Assembly (NCBI GenBank): GCA_036275365.1
Contig: DASUDX010000038.1
Coordinates: 1 to 12,089 of the forward strand
Direction: 5' to 3'
Length of the DNA stretch: 12,089 bases
DNA from: DASUDX01 sp036275365
Lineage (GTDB): Bacteria; Pseudomonadota; Gammaproteobacteria; Nevskiales; Nevskiaceae
Shown: piece after piece, positions 1 to 6,836 of the stretch
How positions within the stretch are numbered: the first letter of the stretch is position 1
How the letters are laid out: each line of letters begins with the position of its first letter
Translations under genes and position numbers: made by a program
Notes under the pieces: model-generated
What the model was told of the DNA's origin: nothing
Database searches by the model: none
Seen by the model: only the letters and a program-made list of their open reading frames with translations

Positions 1-153
1 GCGCGCTGGCACTGGGCGACGGGGCAGGGCGAGCAGGCGCTGGCCGCACTGGCGCGTGGCGAGGCGGCGGCCACCGCGCTCGGACCCGCCGGCGACGCTC
101 AGAAGGCGACGATCGAAATCCTGCGACGGCGCTGGCAGGCCGCCGCACCCTAG
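1..153 (+). CDS. 3' end of an unidentified protein gene (partial)
   Basis: Frame 1 is open from the left edge to the TAG at 151-153 and encodes the last 50 residues of a protein that starts outside the window. The tail is rich in Ala, Arg and Glu (ARWHWATGQGEQALAALARG, then an Ala-rich stretch and LRRRWQ). It looks alpha-helical and could be the end of a TPR-type repeat domain. TIGR02999-type sigma factors are often neighbours of Ser/Thr kinases with C-terminal TPR repeats, so a kinase is possible, but no kinase motif lies in the window. Here the gene converges on the sigma factor gene instead of sharing an operon with it. The stop codon is partly supplied by the repeat element that begins at this point, so the native C-terminus may have been altered. 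Confidence 0.6.
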   Translation, partial: ARWHWATGQGEQALAALARGEAAATALGPAGDAQKATIEILRRRWQAAAP

Positions 154-419
154 GGTCTGTTCACACGACGGCGATCGCTGCGGCGGCGGTCGTTGATGCG
201 CAGCGCAAGAAGGGAGGAGCGAGGTGTACGGGGCGCCCAGGAGCGACGATGGACGCCGCGAGGCGCATCAAAGGCCCCGCCCCTTCGGATTGCGGCCAGC
301 CTTCCGCCACCCCGCGTGGCGCCCTCCTCATTTGCAGGAAGCAAGCCTCGTCGGTCGCGCCTTGCCTGGCGCAAGGCGGGCTCGCAACCTAGCGACCGAC
401 GCCGTGTGAACAGACCCTA
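151..419. mobile_element. MITE-like palindromic element with 15-bp terminal inverted repeats flanked by TA
   Basis: GGGTCTGTTCACACG at 153-167 is repeated as its perfect reverse complement at 403-417. Both ends are flanked by TA (151-152 and 418-419) and then by C/G, giving an 18-bp perfect match over 150-167 and 403-420. The interior is full of further inverted repeats: 193-201 with 263-271 (TTGATGCGC), 349-358 with 392-401 (CGTCGGTCGC), and a hairpin 359-365/371-377 (GCCTTGC, loop CTGGC). No open reading frame inside looks like a transposase. A short non-coding element with TIRs and a TA duplication is typical of MITEs mobilised by IS630/mariner-like or some IS5-group transposases. The family assignment is inference. 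It fills the whole gap between two convergent genes and could also act as a bidirectional terminator. An alternative is a REP/BIME-like structural repeat. Confidence 0.7.
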
Positions 420-424
420 GGCGC

Positions 425-979
425 TCAGGTCGGCTCGCCCCCCAGCTCGCGGAACAGCCAGGCGCGTGCCTTGACCCAGTCGCGGCGCACGGTGCGATCG
501 GTGATCGCCAGCGCCGCCGCGGTTTCCTCCTCGCTGTAGCCGGCGTAGTAGCGGCATTCCACCACCTGGGCCAGCCGCGGGTTCAGCGCCCGCAGCCGCT
601 CCAGAGCCTCGGCCACCGCCAGCACCCGCTCATCGGGCTCGCCACCGGCGGGCAGGTCGAGCGCCACCTCGTCCAGGGACAGCGGTGTCTGGCCAGCCCC
701 CCGGCGCAGGGCCAGACGGGCGCGCGCGGCGTCCACCAGCACCTGGCGCATGGCCATCGCCGCGGCGGCCAGGAAGTGGCCGCGATTCTTCCAGGCCGGA
801 CTGCCGGCGAGCTTCAGATAGGCCTCGTGGATCAGGGCGGTGGTCTGCAGGGTGTCGCCCGCCCGCAGCCCGGCCCGGATCCCCCGCGCCGCCCGTCGCA
901 GCTCCGGGTAGAGCAGGGGCGCCAGCTCGGTGGCGAGCCGGCCTTGCAAGGCCAGGGAATCCTCCGTGTCCGGTTCCAT
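425..979 (-). CDS. ECF-type RNA polymerase sigma factor, TIGR02999-like
   Basis: The 184-aa product directs RNA polymerase to a specific promoter set in the cytoplasm. Region sigma-2 covers about residues 19-90, with the helix LLYPELRRAARG and the family signature LQTTALIHEAYLKL at 44-57. Region sigma-4 covers about 128-178, ending in a helix-turn-helix (YSEEETAAALAITDRTVRRD, about 148-167). The ATG at 977-979 gives the normal family length; the frame stays open far upstream, but that part is antisense to the VWA gene and has no sigma-like sequence. No strong Shine-Dalgarno is visible. No anti-sigma factor gene is adjacent. In this family regulation often involves a linked Ser/Thr kinase, which is not visible here. 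The gene is divergent, by 57 bp, from the VWA gene, which makes that cluster a plausible target. The family call is firm; the target is inference. Confidence 0.93.
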   Translation of the reverse strand: MEPDTEDSLALQGRLATELAPLLYPELRRAARGIRAGLRAGDTLQTTALIHEAYLKLAGSPAWKNRGHFLAAAAMAMRQVLVDAARARLALRRGAGQTPLSLDEVALDLPAGGEPDERVLAVAEALERLRALNPRLAQVVECRYYAGYSEEETAAALAITDRTVRRDWVKARAWLFRELGGEPT

Positions 980-1036
980 GCCGCGTCGCCGTGTAGGGGT
1001 GTAGTCCCGGCATTGTGTCGGGTCGGAGCTTCCAGA

Positions 1037-1996
1037 ATGACGCCTCGTGCTGTCGGGTTCATGCTTTTTCTTGCCGCCGGTCTCAGCCCGGCGATGGCCA
1101 CGGCGCCGGAGATCGCGCGTACGGTGCTGGTGCTGGACGCCTCCGGCTCGATGTGGGGCGTCATCCAGGGCCGCAGCAAGATGGCGATCGCCCGTGAGGC
1201 GGTGGGCCGGCTGCTCGCCGGCTGGCCGTCCGGGCCGGCGCTCGGGCTGATGGCCTATGGCCACCGCCGCAAGGGCGACTGCGGCGATATCGAATTGCTC
1301 GAAGCCCCCACCGGCTTCGATGCCGAGGCCCTGCGCCAGCAGGTGCAGGCGCTGCAGCCCAAGGGCATGACGCCGATCAGCGCGGCGGTCCGGCGCGCAG
1401 CCGAAGCACTGCGCTACACCGAGCAGGCGGCCACGGTGATCCTGATCAGCGATGGCGAGGAGACCTGCGAGGCCGACCCCTGTGCGCTGGGCGCCGAGCT
1501 GGAGCGGCTGGGGGTGGGCTTCACCGCCCATGTGATCGGCTTTGATCTGCCCGAGGGCCCGGCGCGCCGGCAGCTGCAGTGTCTGGCGCAGGTCACCGGC
1601 GGGCAGTACCGCGAGGCCGGTGACGCCGAGGGCCTCAACCAGGCGCTGGCCACCGTGGCGAGCGCAGCGCCCACGCTGAACACCGCGCAGGCCTGGATTC
1701 CGGGGCACAGCCTGGTCTGGCAGGCCGGCAGCCAGGTCGAGTCCGAGGGCCCGGACGGCACCCGGGTGGTCGCCTTCACCCCGGAGCAGACCGCCCAGGC
1801 CTGCCAGGCCCTGTGCCAGGACGATGCCCGCTGCGGTGGCTGGCATTACGAGCCCACGGGCAGCTACTTCATCGACCACCCGCGCTGCCATCTCAAGGGC
1901 CTCGGCGCCCCGCTGCAGCTCGAAGCCCAGGACCCCGACTGGGTGGCGGGCGTCAAGCCCGGGGTCCGGCTGATCGTCAACCCGGAGGCGGAGTGA
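1037..1996 (+). CDS. exported VWA-domain protein with C-terminal PAN/Apple-like module
   Basis: The 319-aa product has an N-terminal signal peptide (hydrophobic VGFMLFLAAGLSPAMA, cleavage probably near residue 20-22). It is followed directly by a von Willebrand factor A domain (about 28-210). The metal-binding MIDAS site is complete: D34-x-S36-x-S38 (DASGSM), T112 in KGMTPIS, and D139 in LISDGEE. Residues 225-312 resemble a PAN/Apple domain of the PAN_4 kind: Cys256 and Cys260 (CQALC), Cys266 followed by GGW, Cys284 in CHLKG, and a terminal DWVAGVKP. Both modules usually mediate protein or carbohydrate contacts, so a periplasmic or surface adhesion/scaffold role is likely. The ATG at 1037 was chosen because it starts the signal peptide and has GGAG about 8 bases upstream. 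The next gene starts 4 bases after the stop, so the two are probably cotranscribed. The ligand is unknown. Confidence 0.9.
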   Translation: MTPRAVGFMLFLAAGLSPAMATAPEIARTVLVLDASGSMWGVIQGRSKMAIAREAVGRLLAGWPSGPALGLMAYGHRRKGDCGDIELLEAPTGFDAEALRQQVQALQPKGMTPISAAVRRAAEALRYTEQAATVILISDGEETCEADPCALGAELERLGVGFTAHVIGFDLPEGPARRQLQCLAQVTGGQYREAGDAEGLNQALATVASAAPTLNTAQAWIPGHSLVWQAGSQVESEGPDGTRVVAFTPEQTAQACQALCQDDARCGGWHYEPTGSYFIDHPRCHLKGLGAPLQLEAQDPDWVAGVKPGVRLIVNPEAE

Positions 1997-2000
1997 ACCC

Positions 2001-2519
2001 ATGACCCGAATCGCAGCCCTGTTGCCCCTGCTCGTCCTGCTGGTCAGCGCCTGTTCCGAGGCCGTCTCCACTGCCCCGCCACCCGCGCCGGCTTCACCAT
2101 CGACCCCACCGGCCGCGAGCGGGGCGCTGGTGATCCGCCTCGCCGCCGGCGGGGCGCACCCGGATCGCTTCTGCATCCCGCAGTGGTCGATCGCCAACGA
2201 AACCGCGGTCGATGTCGGCGCTCTGCTGATCGAACTGGAGTGGCGCGGGCCCGGTGAGGCGGTGATCGAGCCGGCCGCGGCGCTGGGCACCCTGGTGGAG
2301 CCGCTGCCGGCCGGACGCCGCAAGGACCTCACCCTCAACGGCTACACCGCCGCCTGCGGCGAGCTGCGGCTGGTGGCGCGGCGCTATGCCTGCCGGGACA
2401 GCGATGCCGTGCGCCAGCCCTGCCCGGGACCGCTGCGGATGGAAACGGCGGATGGCATGACGGTGGACCTCGGTGCGGCCCGGGAGGGTCCGATGAAGGG
2501 TGCGGTGGAGCCGCGCTGA
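2001..2519 (+). CDS. predicted lipoprotein of unknown function
   Basis: The 172-aa product begins with a lipoprotein signal (MTRIAALLPLLVLLVSAC) whose lipobox VSAC places the lipidated cysteine at residue 18. Ser at +2 fits transport to the outer membrane. A Pro/Ala/Ser/Thr-rich linker (about 22-40) leads into a compact domain of about 130 residues. Four further cysteines (58, 119, 131, 141) could form two disulfides in the periplasm. The motif IPQWSIANETAVDVGALLIEL reads as beta-strands, perhaps an immunoglobulin-like fold. I do not recognise the family. Its ATG follows the VWA stop codon by 4 bases, and GGAGGCGGAG just upstream serves as ribosome binding site. Operon partnership with the VWA-PAN protein suggests they act at the same envelope site. 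Confidence 0.85.
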   Translation: MTRIAALLPLLVLLVSACSEAVSTAPPPAPASPSTPPAASGALVIRLAAGGAHPDRFCIPQWSIANETAVDVGALLIELEWRGPGEAVIEPAAALGTLVEPLPAGRRKDLTLNGYTAACGELRLVARRYACRDSDAVRQPCPGPLRMETADGMTVDLGAAREGPMKGAVEPR

Positions 2520-2570
2520 GGCGATGATCACCCCCACCCCTGTTGTGCAGATCCATACCGGAGCATTGCC

Positions 2571-3299
2571 ATGACCCTGAGCTTCCGTCCGCTGCTCGCC
2601 CCGGCGCTGCTGGCGCTGATCCTGATCGTCCCCCACCGCGCCGCCGCCGCTGGGCAGGCGCTGATCGAGGCCCGTGACGAGGGCCAGCAGGGCCAGGTGC
2701 AGATCGAGTACGACGACGCCGGCCGGGTGCGCATCGACCCTCTCGGCGAGGCGGCCGGGCAGGGCTATCTGGTGGTGCGCGAGGGCAAGGCCTACAGCGT
2801 CGCCCGCGTCGAAGGCCAGCTGATGGTCATGGACATGGGCGCGATGATGAAGATGATGGGCGGGCTGATGGCCCAGCAGGGCCTGCAGGCGCCCAAGCTC
2901 GGCAGCGAGGGCATGGTGCGGCTGCTGAGCCTGGAGGATGCCGGCCGCAGCGAGACGGTGGCGGGCCTGTCCGGCCGCGTGCACACCCTGCGCTATGTGG
3001 ATGCACAGGGGAAGACCCGTGAGGAGACCCTGGTGCTGAGCGCCGATGCGCGGGTGCGCGCGCTCAGCGCGGCGATGATCGCCATGGGCGAGGTGATGAC
3101 CCGGCTCGCCGCCACCCCGCCTCAGCCCGGCGCGGATGCGCTCGCCGCCGAGCTCAAGTCGCGGGGCCAGGGCCTGCTGCGCTTCGGCAGCCAGTTCGCG
3201 GTGGTGCGTCTGTCGGCCGACACCCCGGCTGCCAGCCGCTTCGAGCTGCCGGCGGCGCCGATGGAACTGCCGGATTTCGGCGGGCTGCTCGGCGGCTGA
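2571..3299 (+). CDS. secreted Met-rich protein, DUF4412-like
   Basis: The 242-aa product carries a signal peptide (hydrophobic 8-20, AAAA about 24-27) and no cysteine. The mature start has repeated short strands (VQIEYDDAGRVRIDP, GYLVVREGKAYSVARVEGQLMVMDMG), the layout seen in DUF4412 proteins that read like a small LolA-type beta sheet. A methionine-rich stretch at about 85-100 (eight Met, including MGAMMKMMGG) is striking and could bind a metal such as copper or be an amphipathic helix. The C-terminus ends in GGLLGG. The start is supported by GGAG 7 bases upstream of the ATG at 2571. It follows the lipoprotein gene by 51 bp with no visible terminator, so it may share the transcript. The DUF4412 link is by pattern only; the function is unknown. 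Confidence 0.82.
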   Translation: MTLSFRPLLAPALLALILIVPHRAAAAGQALIEARDEGQQGQVQIEYDDAGRVRIDPLGEAAGQGYLVVREGKAYSVARVEGQLMVMDMGAMMKMMGGLMAQQGLQAPKLGSEGMVRLLSLEDAGRSETVAGLSGRVHTLRYVDAQGKTREETLVLSADARVRALSAAMIAMGEVMTRLAATPPQPGADALAAELKSRGQGLLRFGSQFAVVRLSADTPAASRFELPAAPMELPDFGGLLGG

Positions 3300-3325
3300 A
3301 GACAGCGCGCTCCGGTCCCTCCAGC

Positions 3326-3350
3326 AAAAACCCCGGCGCGAGGCCGGGGT
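3326..3350 (-). terminator. Rho-independent terminator of the acyl-CoA synthetase gene
   Basis: ACCCCGGC (3330-3337) pairs perfectly with GCCGGGGT (3343-3350) across a five-base loop. The five A residues at 3326-3330 overlap the stem's first A by one base and become a U-tract on the minus-strand transcript. It lies 23 bp past the synthetase stop codon. On the plus strand it lacks a T-run but may still slow readthrough from the upstream cluster. Confidence 0.85.
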
Positions 3351-3372
3351 CGGGGTCCGATCAGGATCGGGC

Positions 3373-5025
3373 TCAGGCTTCCCAGCCGATCTTGCTGCGC
3401 ACCCCGGCTTCCTTCTCGATCAGCGGCAGGTAGCGGCGCTCCACCTCGTTGCGCTTGACCTTCATGGTCGGCGTCATGATGCCGTTGTCGATGGTCCAGG
3501 TGTCCTTCACCAGCACGATCTTGGCGATCTCCTCGTGCGGCTCGAGGGTGGCGTTGACCGCGTCCATGTCGGCCGCCAGTTCCTTCTCCACCTGCGCCTT
3601 GGATTTGGCGCGGCCGGCGGCATTCAGGCTCACCAGCATGATCGGCTGCTTCAGACCGCTGCCGACGAAGCAGAGCTGGTCGATGTCCGGATTGCGCATC
3701 AGCGCGCCCTCGATCGGTGCCGGCGCCACATACTTGCCCTTGAGGGTCTTGAAGATGTCCTTGACCCGGCCGGTGATGAACAGATAGCCGTCCTTGTCGA
3801 CATAGCCGCGATCGCCGGTGCGCAGATAGCCATCGCCGGTGAAGGTCTCGCGGGTCTTTTCCTCCTCGAGGTAATAGCCCTTCATCACGCCCGGGTGCTG
3901 GAACAGGATCTCGCCGTCCTCGGCGATCTTGAGGTTGGCGCCCGGCATCTCCTTGCCGACGCTGCCAAGGCGGTTGGCACCCGGCCGGTTGACGGTGGCG
4001 TAGATCGAGTTCTCGGTCATCCCGTAGCCCTGCAGGATGGTCACGCCGAGCTTCTCGAACCACTGCATCAGCGGGATCGGCATCGCCGCGGCACCGACGA
4101 TGCAGTAGCGCGCGTTGTGCAGGCCCAGGCCCTTCTTGATCTTCTTCTTCACTAGGCTGGAGATGATCGGCAGCTTGAGCAGCCGGTCGAGCTTTTCCTG
4201 CGGCATCTTCTTGAGGATGCCGGCCTGCATGCGCGAGTAGACCAGCGGCACGCCGAAGAAGCGGGTCGGCCCCACCGCCGGCAGCTGCTCGGCGAGCTTG
4301 TCGAGGTTCTCCAGGAAGTGCACCTCGGCGCCGAAGTAGAGGCTGCTCATCTCCACCGCCCCGCGCTCGAAGGCATGCGCCAGCGGCAGATAGGAGAAGA
4401 AGCGCTCATTGCCCTGGCTGGGCAGGGCCTTCATCAGGCCATCGGCGGCGAACAGCGCATTGCCGTGGGTCAGCATCACGCCCTTGGGATTGCCGGTGGT
4501 GCCGGAGGTGTAGACCAGGGTGGAGAGCGCATCCGGGGACGGCGGCACATAGCCGGTGAAGGGCTCGTGGGCCTTCACCAGATCGTCCCAGGCGTGCTCG
4601 GCGGCCGGCGTGCCCGGATAGGGGAAGCCGATGGTGATCAGGCCCTTGGGCATGGCGCCGACAAACTCGTCGATGTCCGGCATCGGCCCCAGGAACACCG
4701 CCTTGGTGCCGCTGTGCTTGAGGATGTAGGTGACCGCCTCGGGCGCCTGCTTGGGGTAGAGCCCGACGCTCACCAGGCCGGCCAGCCCGCAGGCGAGATC
4801 GGCGAGGAACCAGTGCGCGGTGTTGCGGCCGGAGATCGCCACGCGATCGCCCTCGGCGAGCCCGAGCTTGCGCAGGGCGGTGGCCATCGAGCGCACCTGC
4901 GCCTCGGCCTGCGCCCAGGTGGTGGTGTGCCACACGCCGTCGATGGGCTGGAACAGCCAGGGCTGGTTCGGCCGCTCCTTGGCCCAGTGCAGCAGCATCT
5001 CCACGGCGTTCTTCTGTGCGCTCAT
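3373..5025 (-). CDS. long-chain fatty acid--CoA ligase (AMP-dependent synthetase)
   Basis: This 550-aa enzyme activates fatty acids with ATP to acyl-adenylate and then acyl-CoA, feeding beta-oxidation or lipid synthesis. Motifs of the AMP-forming superfamily are complete and in order: the P-loop YTSGTTGNPKG at 172-182, LPLAHAFER at 213-221, GAAAMP at 311-316, QGYGMTEN at 332-339, YLRTGDRGYVDKDGYLFITGR at 400-420 with the following KDIFKTLKGKYV hinge, and the C-terminal TPTMKVKR (518-525) holding the lysine expected to drive adenylation. The pattern is closest to the FAA1-type long-chain synthetases (COG1022). There is no signal peptide; it is cytosolic or membrane-associated. The ATG at 5023-5025 is preceded by GGGGGAG. 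The gene stands alone, divergent from the beta-propeller gene and closed by its own terminator. Chain-length preference cannot be read from sequence. Confidence 0.95.
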   Translation of the reverse strand: MSAQKNAVEMLLHWAKERPNQPWLFQPIDGVWHTTTWAQAEAQVRSMATALRKLGLAEGDRVAISGRNTAHWFLADLACGLAGLVSVGLYPKQAPEAVTYILKHSGTKAVFLGPMPDIDEFVGAMPKGLITIGFPYPGTPAAEHAWDDLVKAHEPFTGYVPPSPDALSTLVYTSGTTGNPKGVMLTHGNALFAADGLMKALPSQGNERFFSYLPLAHAFERGAVEMSSLYFGAEVHFLENLDKLAEQLPAVGPTRFFGVPLVYSRMQAGILKKMPQEKLDRLLKLPIISSLVKKKIKKGLGLHNARYCIVGAAAMPIPLMQWFEKLGVTILQGYGMTENSIYATVNRPGANRLGSVGKEMPGANLKIAEDGEILFQHPGVMKGYYLEEEKTRETFTGDGYLRTGDRGYVDKDGYLFITGRVKDIFKTLKGKYVAPAPIEGALMRNPDIDQLCFVGSGLKQPIMLVSLNAAGRAKSKAQVEKELAADMDAVNATLEPHEEIAKIVLVKDTWTIDNGIMTPTMKVKRNEVERRYLPLIEKEAGVRSKIGWEA

Positions 5026-5127
5026 GACTCCCCCGGCATAGGTATGGCAATCAGGTATTAGGATGAAGCCGCAGTGCGGTGAGGTCCGCCCACGGCATTT
5101 TCAAAGTGTAATCAATCTTCTGCCCCC

Positions 5128-5144
5128 GACCGGCGAGGCCGGTC
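5128..5144. repeat. short hairpin in the divergent region upstream of the beta-propeller gene
   Basis: GACCGGC (5128-5134) is the perfect inverse of GCCGGTC (5138-5144) with a GAG loop. It lies 27 bp upstream of the preferred ATG at 5171. No T-run follows on either strand, so it is not a standard terminator; it could be a leader stem or a binding site. The AT-richer stretch 5095-5122 beside it is the most promoter-like part of this gap, but I cannot name -35/-10 boxes with confidence. Confidence 0.4.
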
Positions 5145-5170
5145 CCGCTAGGTTCGTTCTCCCCGTCGCC

Positions 5171-6238
5171 ATGCGCCTGCGCTCTGTTGTGCTGATCCTG
5201 ATTCTCGCGGCCGGTCTGGTCCTGGCCCTGGGCCTGCCCCCGGCGCGGATCGACCCGGTGGCCTGGACCCCGCCGCCCGCCCCGGCGGCGGTGGACGATG
5301 CCACGCTCGATCGGGTCCAGACCCGGGTGCCCGAGCTCGGCGCCGGTGGCGAGGGCCTGGCCCTGGACGCCCAGGGCCGGGTGCTGGCCGGGCTCGCCGA
5401 TGGGCGGCTGCGCCGCTACGACCCGCGCAGCGGTGCCATCGAGGACCTCGGCTCCAGCGGCGGCCGGCCGCTGGGGCTGGTGCTCGATGCCGAGCAGCGG
5501 CTGGTGATCGCCGATCCGCTGCGCGGCCTGCTGCGCCGCGAGGCCGATGGCCGTCTCACCGTGCTCAGCACCGGCACTGCGGAGCGGCCGGCCCGTTTCA
5601 TCGACGATGTGGACACCCATGCGGAGGATCCGCGCCTGTACTTCACCGATGCCAGCGACCGCTTCGGCTACGGCGAGCACCAGCTGGAGGCGCTGGAGCA
5701 CCGGCCCAATGGCCGGCTGCTGCGCTTTGATCCCGCCAGCGGCCGCACCGAGACCCTGGCCAGCCACCTCTATTTCGCCAACGGGGTGGCCCTGGGGCCG
5801 GCGGCGGCCTACGCCCTGGTGACCGAGACCAGCGCCTACCGCATCAGCCGGGTGTGGCTCACCGGCGAGCGTCGGGGCGAGCGCGAGGTGTTTGCCGAGA
5901 ACCTGCCCGGCTTTCCCGACAACCTCAGCTACGACCCCCTGCGCCGCTGCTTCTGGGTGGCGCTCTACGCGCCGCGCAGCGCGCTGCTCGATGCCCTGCT
6001 GCCCCATCCGCAGCTGCGCCGCTGGCTCTCGCGCCTGCCTGCCGCCCTGCAGCCCCACCCGGCCCACCATCCGCAGCTGCTGGCGTTCGAGGAAGACGGC
6101 CGCCGGCGTCACCACTGGCAGAGCCGGCTGCCGGCCAGCTACGGGCCGATCACCAGCGTCGAGGCCGATGCCGGCGGCCTCTGGCTCGGCAGCCTCAGCG
6201 CCAGCGGCATCGGCCGCCTCGAACTGCCGGTGCCCTGA
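5171..6238 (+). CDS. membrane-anchored SMP-30/strictosidine synthase-like beta-propeller protein
   Basis: The 355-aa product has an N-terminal hydrophobic segment (about 5-22) acting as signal anchor, a Pro-rich linker, and then a six-bladed beta-propeller of the strictosidine synthase-like/APMAP type. Family landmarks are GGEGLALDAQGR (about 59-70), RLYFTDASDRFGYGEH (155-170), LYFANGVAL (200-208), VTETSAYRISRVWLTG (217-232), FAENLPGFPDNLSYDP (241-256) and a final SVEADAGGLWLGSL. Members are esterase/lactonase-like calcium-dependent hydrolases. E61, N204 and D250/N251 sit where metal ligands are expected, but FIDDVD (143-148) has Asp where relatives often have Asn. An in-frame ATG at 5063 would add 36 residues lacking signal character, so 5171 is preferred; the RBS is weak for both. 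The substrate is unknown. Confidence 0.85.
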   Translation: MRLRSVVLILILAAGLVLALGLPPARIDPVAWTPPPAPAAVDDATLDRVQTRVPELGAGGEGLALDAQGRVLAGLADGRLRRYDPRSGAIEDLGSSGGRPLGLVLDAEQRLVIADPLRGLLRREADGRLTVLSTGTAERPARFIDDVDTHAEDPRLYFTDASDRFGYGEHQLEALEHRPNGRLLRFDPASGRTETLASHLYFANGVALGPAAAYALVTETSAYRISRVWLTGERRGEREVFAENLPGFPDNLSYDPLRRCFWVALYAPRSALLDALLPHPQLRRWLSRLPAALQPHPAHHPQLLAFEEDGRRRHHWQSRLPASYGPITSVEADAGGLWLGSLSASGIGRLELPVP

Positions 6239-6357
6239 GCGGGACCCGCGTCTCGCCTCCCAGCCCCTCCGCCCGGGTGCAAGCCGGGGCGCGCGCAGAC
6301 CGCGGGCTGTCGCCCGGGCCACGGTTCACGCCACCGCCCCCGTTCCCGGGCCGTGAA

Positions 6358-6390
6358 AACAAAAGGCCCCGCCGGAACACCGGCGGGGCC
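6358..6390 (-). terminator. strong Rho-independent terminator of the rpoN-hpf transcript
   Basis: GGCCCCGCCGG (6365-6375) pairs perfectly over 11 bp with CCGGCGGGGCC (6380-6390) around an AACA loop. On the minus strand it is followed by a U-rich tail, the complement of 6356-6364 (AAAACAAAA). It lies 22 bp past the hpf stop codon. It also separates this operon from the convergent beta-propeller gene. Confidence 0.93.
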
Positions 6391-6412
6391 GTCTGGAAAC
6401 CCGGCGAGTGCC

Positions 6413-6736
6413 CTACTGCAGCATCCGCTTCGGCGCTTCCTTGGTGTGGTGATGGCGCAGCTTCTCCTTGTGCTTGCGGGTCTGCTGGTCGAGCTTGTCG
6501 ATCAGCGCGTCAATCGCCGCATACATGTTCTCGTCGACGGTTGCCTCGGCATGGAGGTTGGCACCGCTGGCATGAACCGTGGCCTCGGCCTTGTGTCGCA
6601 GCTTCTCCACCGTCAGCACCACATCGGCGTTGATCAGGTGGTCGAAGTGTCGCTCCAGCTTCTTGAGCTTGGTCGTCACGTAGTCGCGCAGCGGCGGCGT
6701 GAGATCCACATGGTGGCCGGAGATGTTCAGATTCAT
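6413..6736 (-). CDS. hpf: ribosome hibernation promoting factor (short HPF)
   Basis: The 107-aa product is a short-form HPF/YhbH protein that binds the 30S decoding centre in stationary phase and promotes 100S dimer formation. The family fold is clear: MNLNISGHHVDLTPPLRDYV at the start, LERHFDHLINADVVL (27-41), the basic LRHKAEATVH (46-55), and AEATVDENMYAAIDALIDKLDQQTRKHKEKL (64-93), ending in a basic His-rich tail. The length matches short HPF and it lacks the C-terminal dimerisation domain of long HPF. The ATG at 6734-6736 has a strong AGGAGG about 9 bases upstream. A frame extension to 6811 is rejected for lack of family sequence. It lies directly downstream of rpoN, the classic rpoN-hpf order in proteobacteria, and ends in a strong terminator. 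Confidence 0.97.
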   Translation of the reverse strand: MNLNISGHHVDLTPPLRDYVTTKLKKLERHFDHLINADVVLTVEKLRHKAEATVHASGANLHAEATVDENMYAAIDALIDKLDQQTRKHKEKLRHHHTKEAPKRMLQ

Positions 6737-6755
6737 CGCGTGTACCTCCTGTGAA

Positions 6756-6773
6756 CGGGGCCGGGCGGCCCCG
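6756..6773 (-). other. intercistronic hairpin between rpoN and hpf
   Basis: CGGGGCC (6756-6762) and GGCCCCG (6767-6773) form a 7-bp GC stem with a four-base loop, placed just upstream of the hpf Shine-Dalgarno. No U-tract follows, so readthrough is expected. It could protect or process the hpf mRNA. About 35 bp further upstream, the minus strand carries TTGTCA (complement of 6806-6811), a possible -35 for a separate hpf promoter, but no convincing -10 follows. Confidence 0.4.
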
Positions 6774-6836
6774 GGGAAATCAATCGAGGGTGCGGCGTTC
6801 TCCAATGACAATGGGATGACGTCGGTTCATGAAAGT

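Noticed and set aside
154..424. Small frames of 61-75 codons inside the repeat element
   Set aside because: Arg/Pro-rich, on both strands, with no ribosome binding site or motif; explained by the palindromic element.
980..2338. Long minus-strand frame continuous with the ECF sigma factor (637 aa in all)
   Set aside because: The part upstream of 979 is antisense to the VWA and lipoprotein genes, is low-complexity and has no sigma-like sequence. GC-rich DNA yields such shadow frames.
3301..3350. Terminator for the plus-strand exported cluster
   Set aside because: The hairpin has its A/T-run only on the side that serves the minus strand, so it was assigned to the acyl-CoA synthetase gene.
5063..5170. 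Upstream ATG for the beta-propeller protein
   Set aside because: The 36 added residues lack signal or family character, while the ATG at 5171 begins a clean hydrophobic signal anchor.
6239..6310. GC-rich repeats (CGCCCGGG, GCGGGACCCGC) after the beta-propeller gene as a regulatory element
   Set aside because: Loops are too short or arms too short to support a structure; they reflect base composition.
5051..6322. Minus-strand frame of 423 codons
   Set aside because: Antisense to the beta-propeller gene; composition is typical of a shadow frame and no motif is seen.
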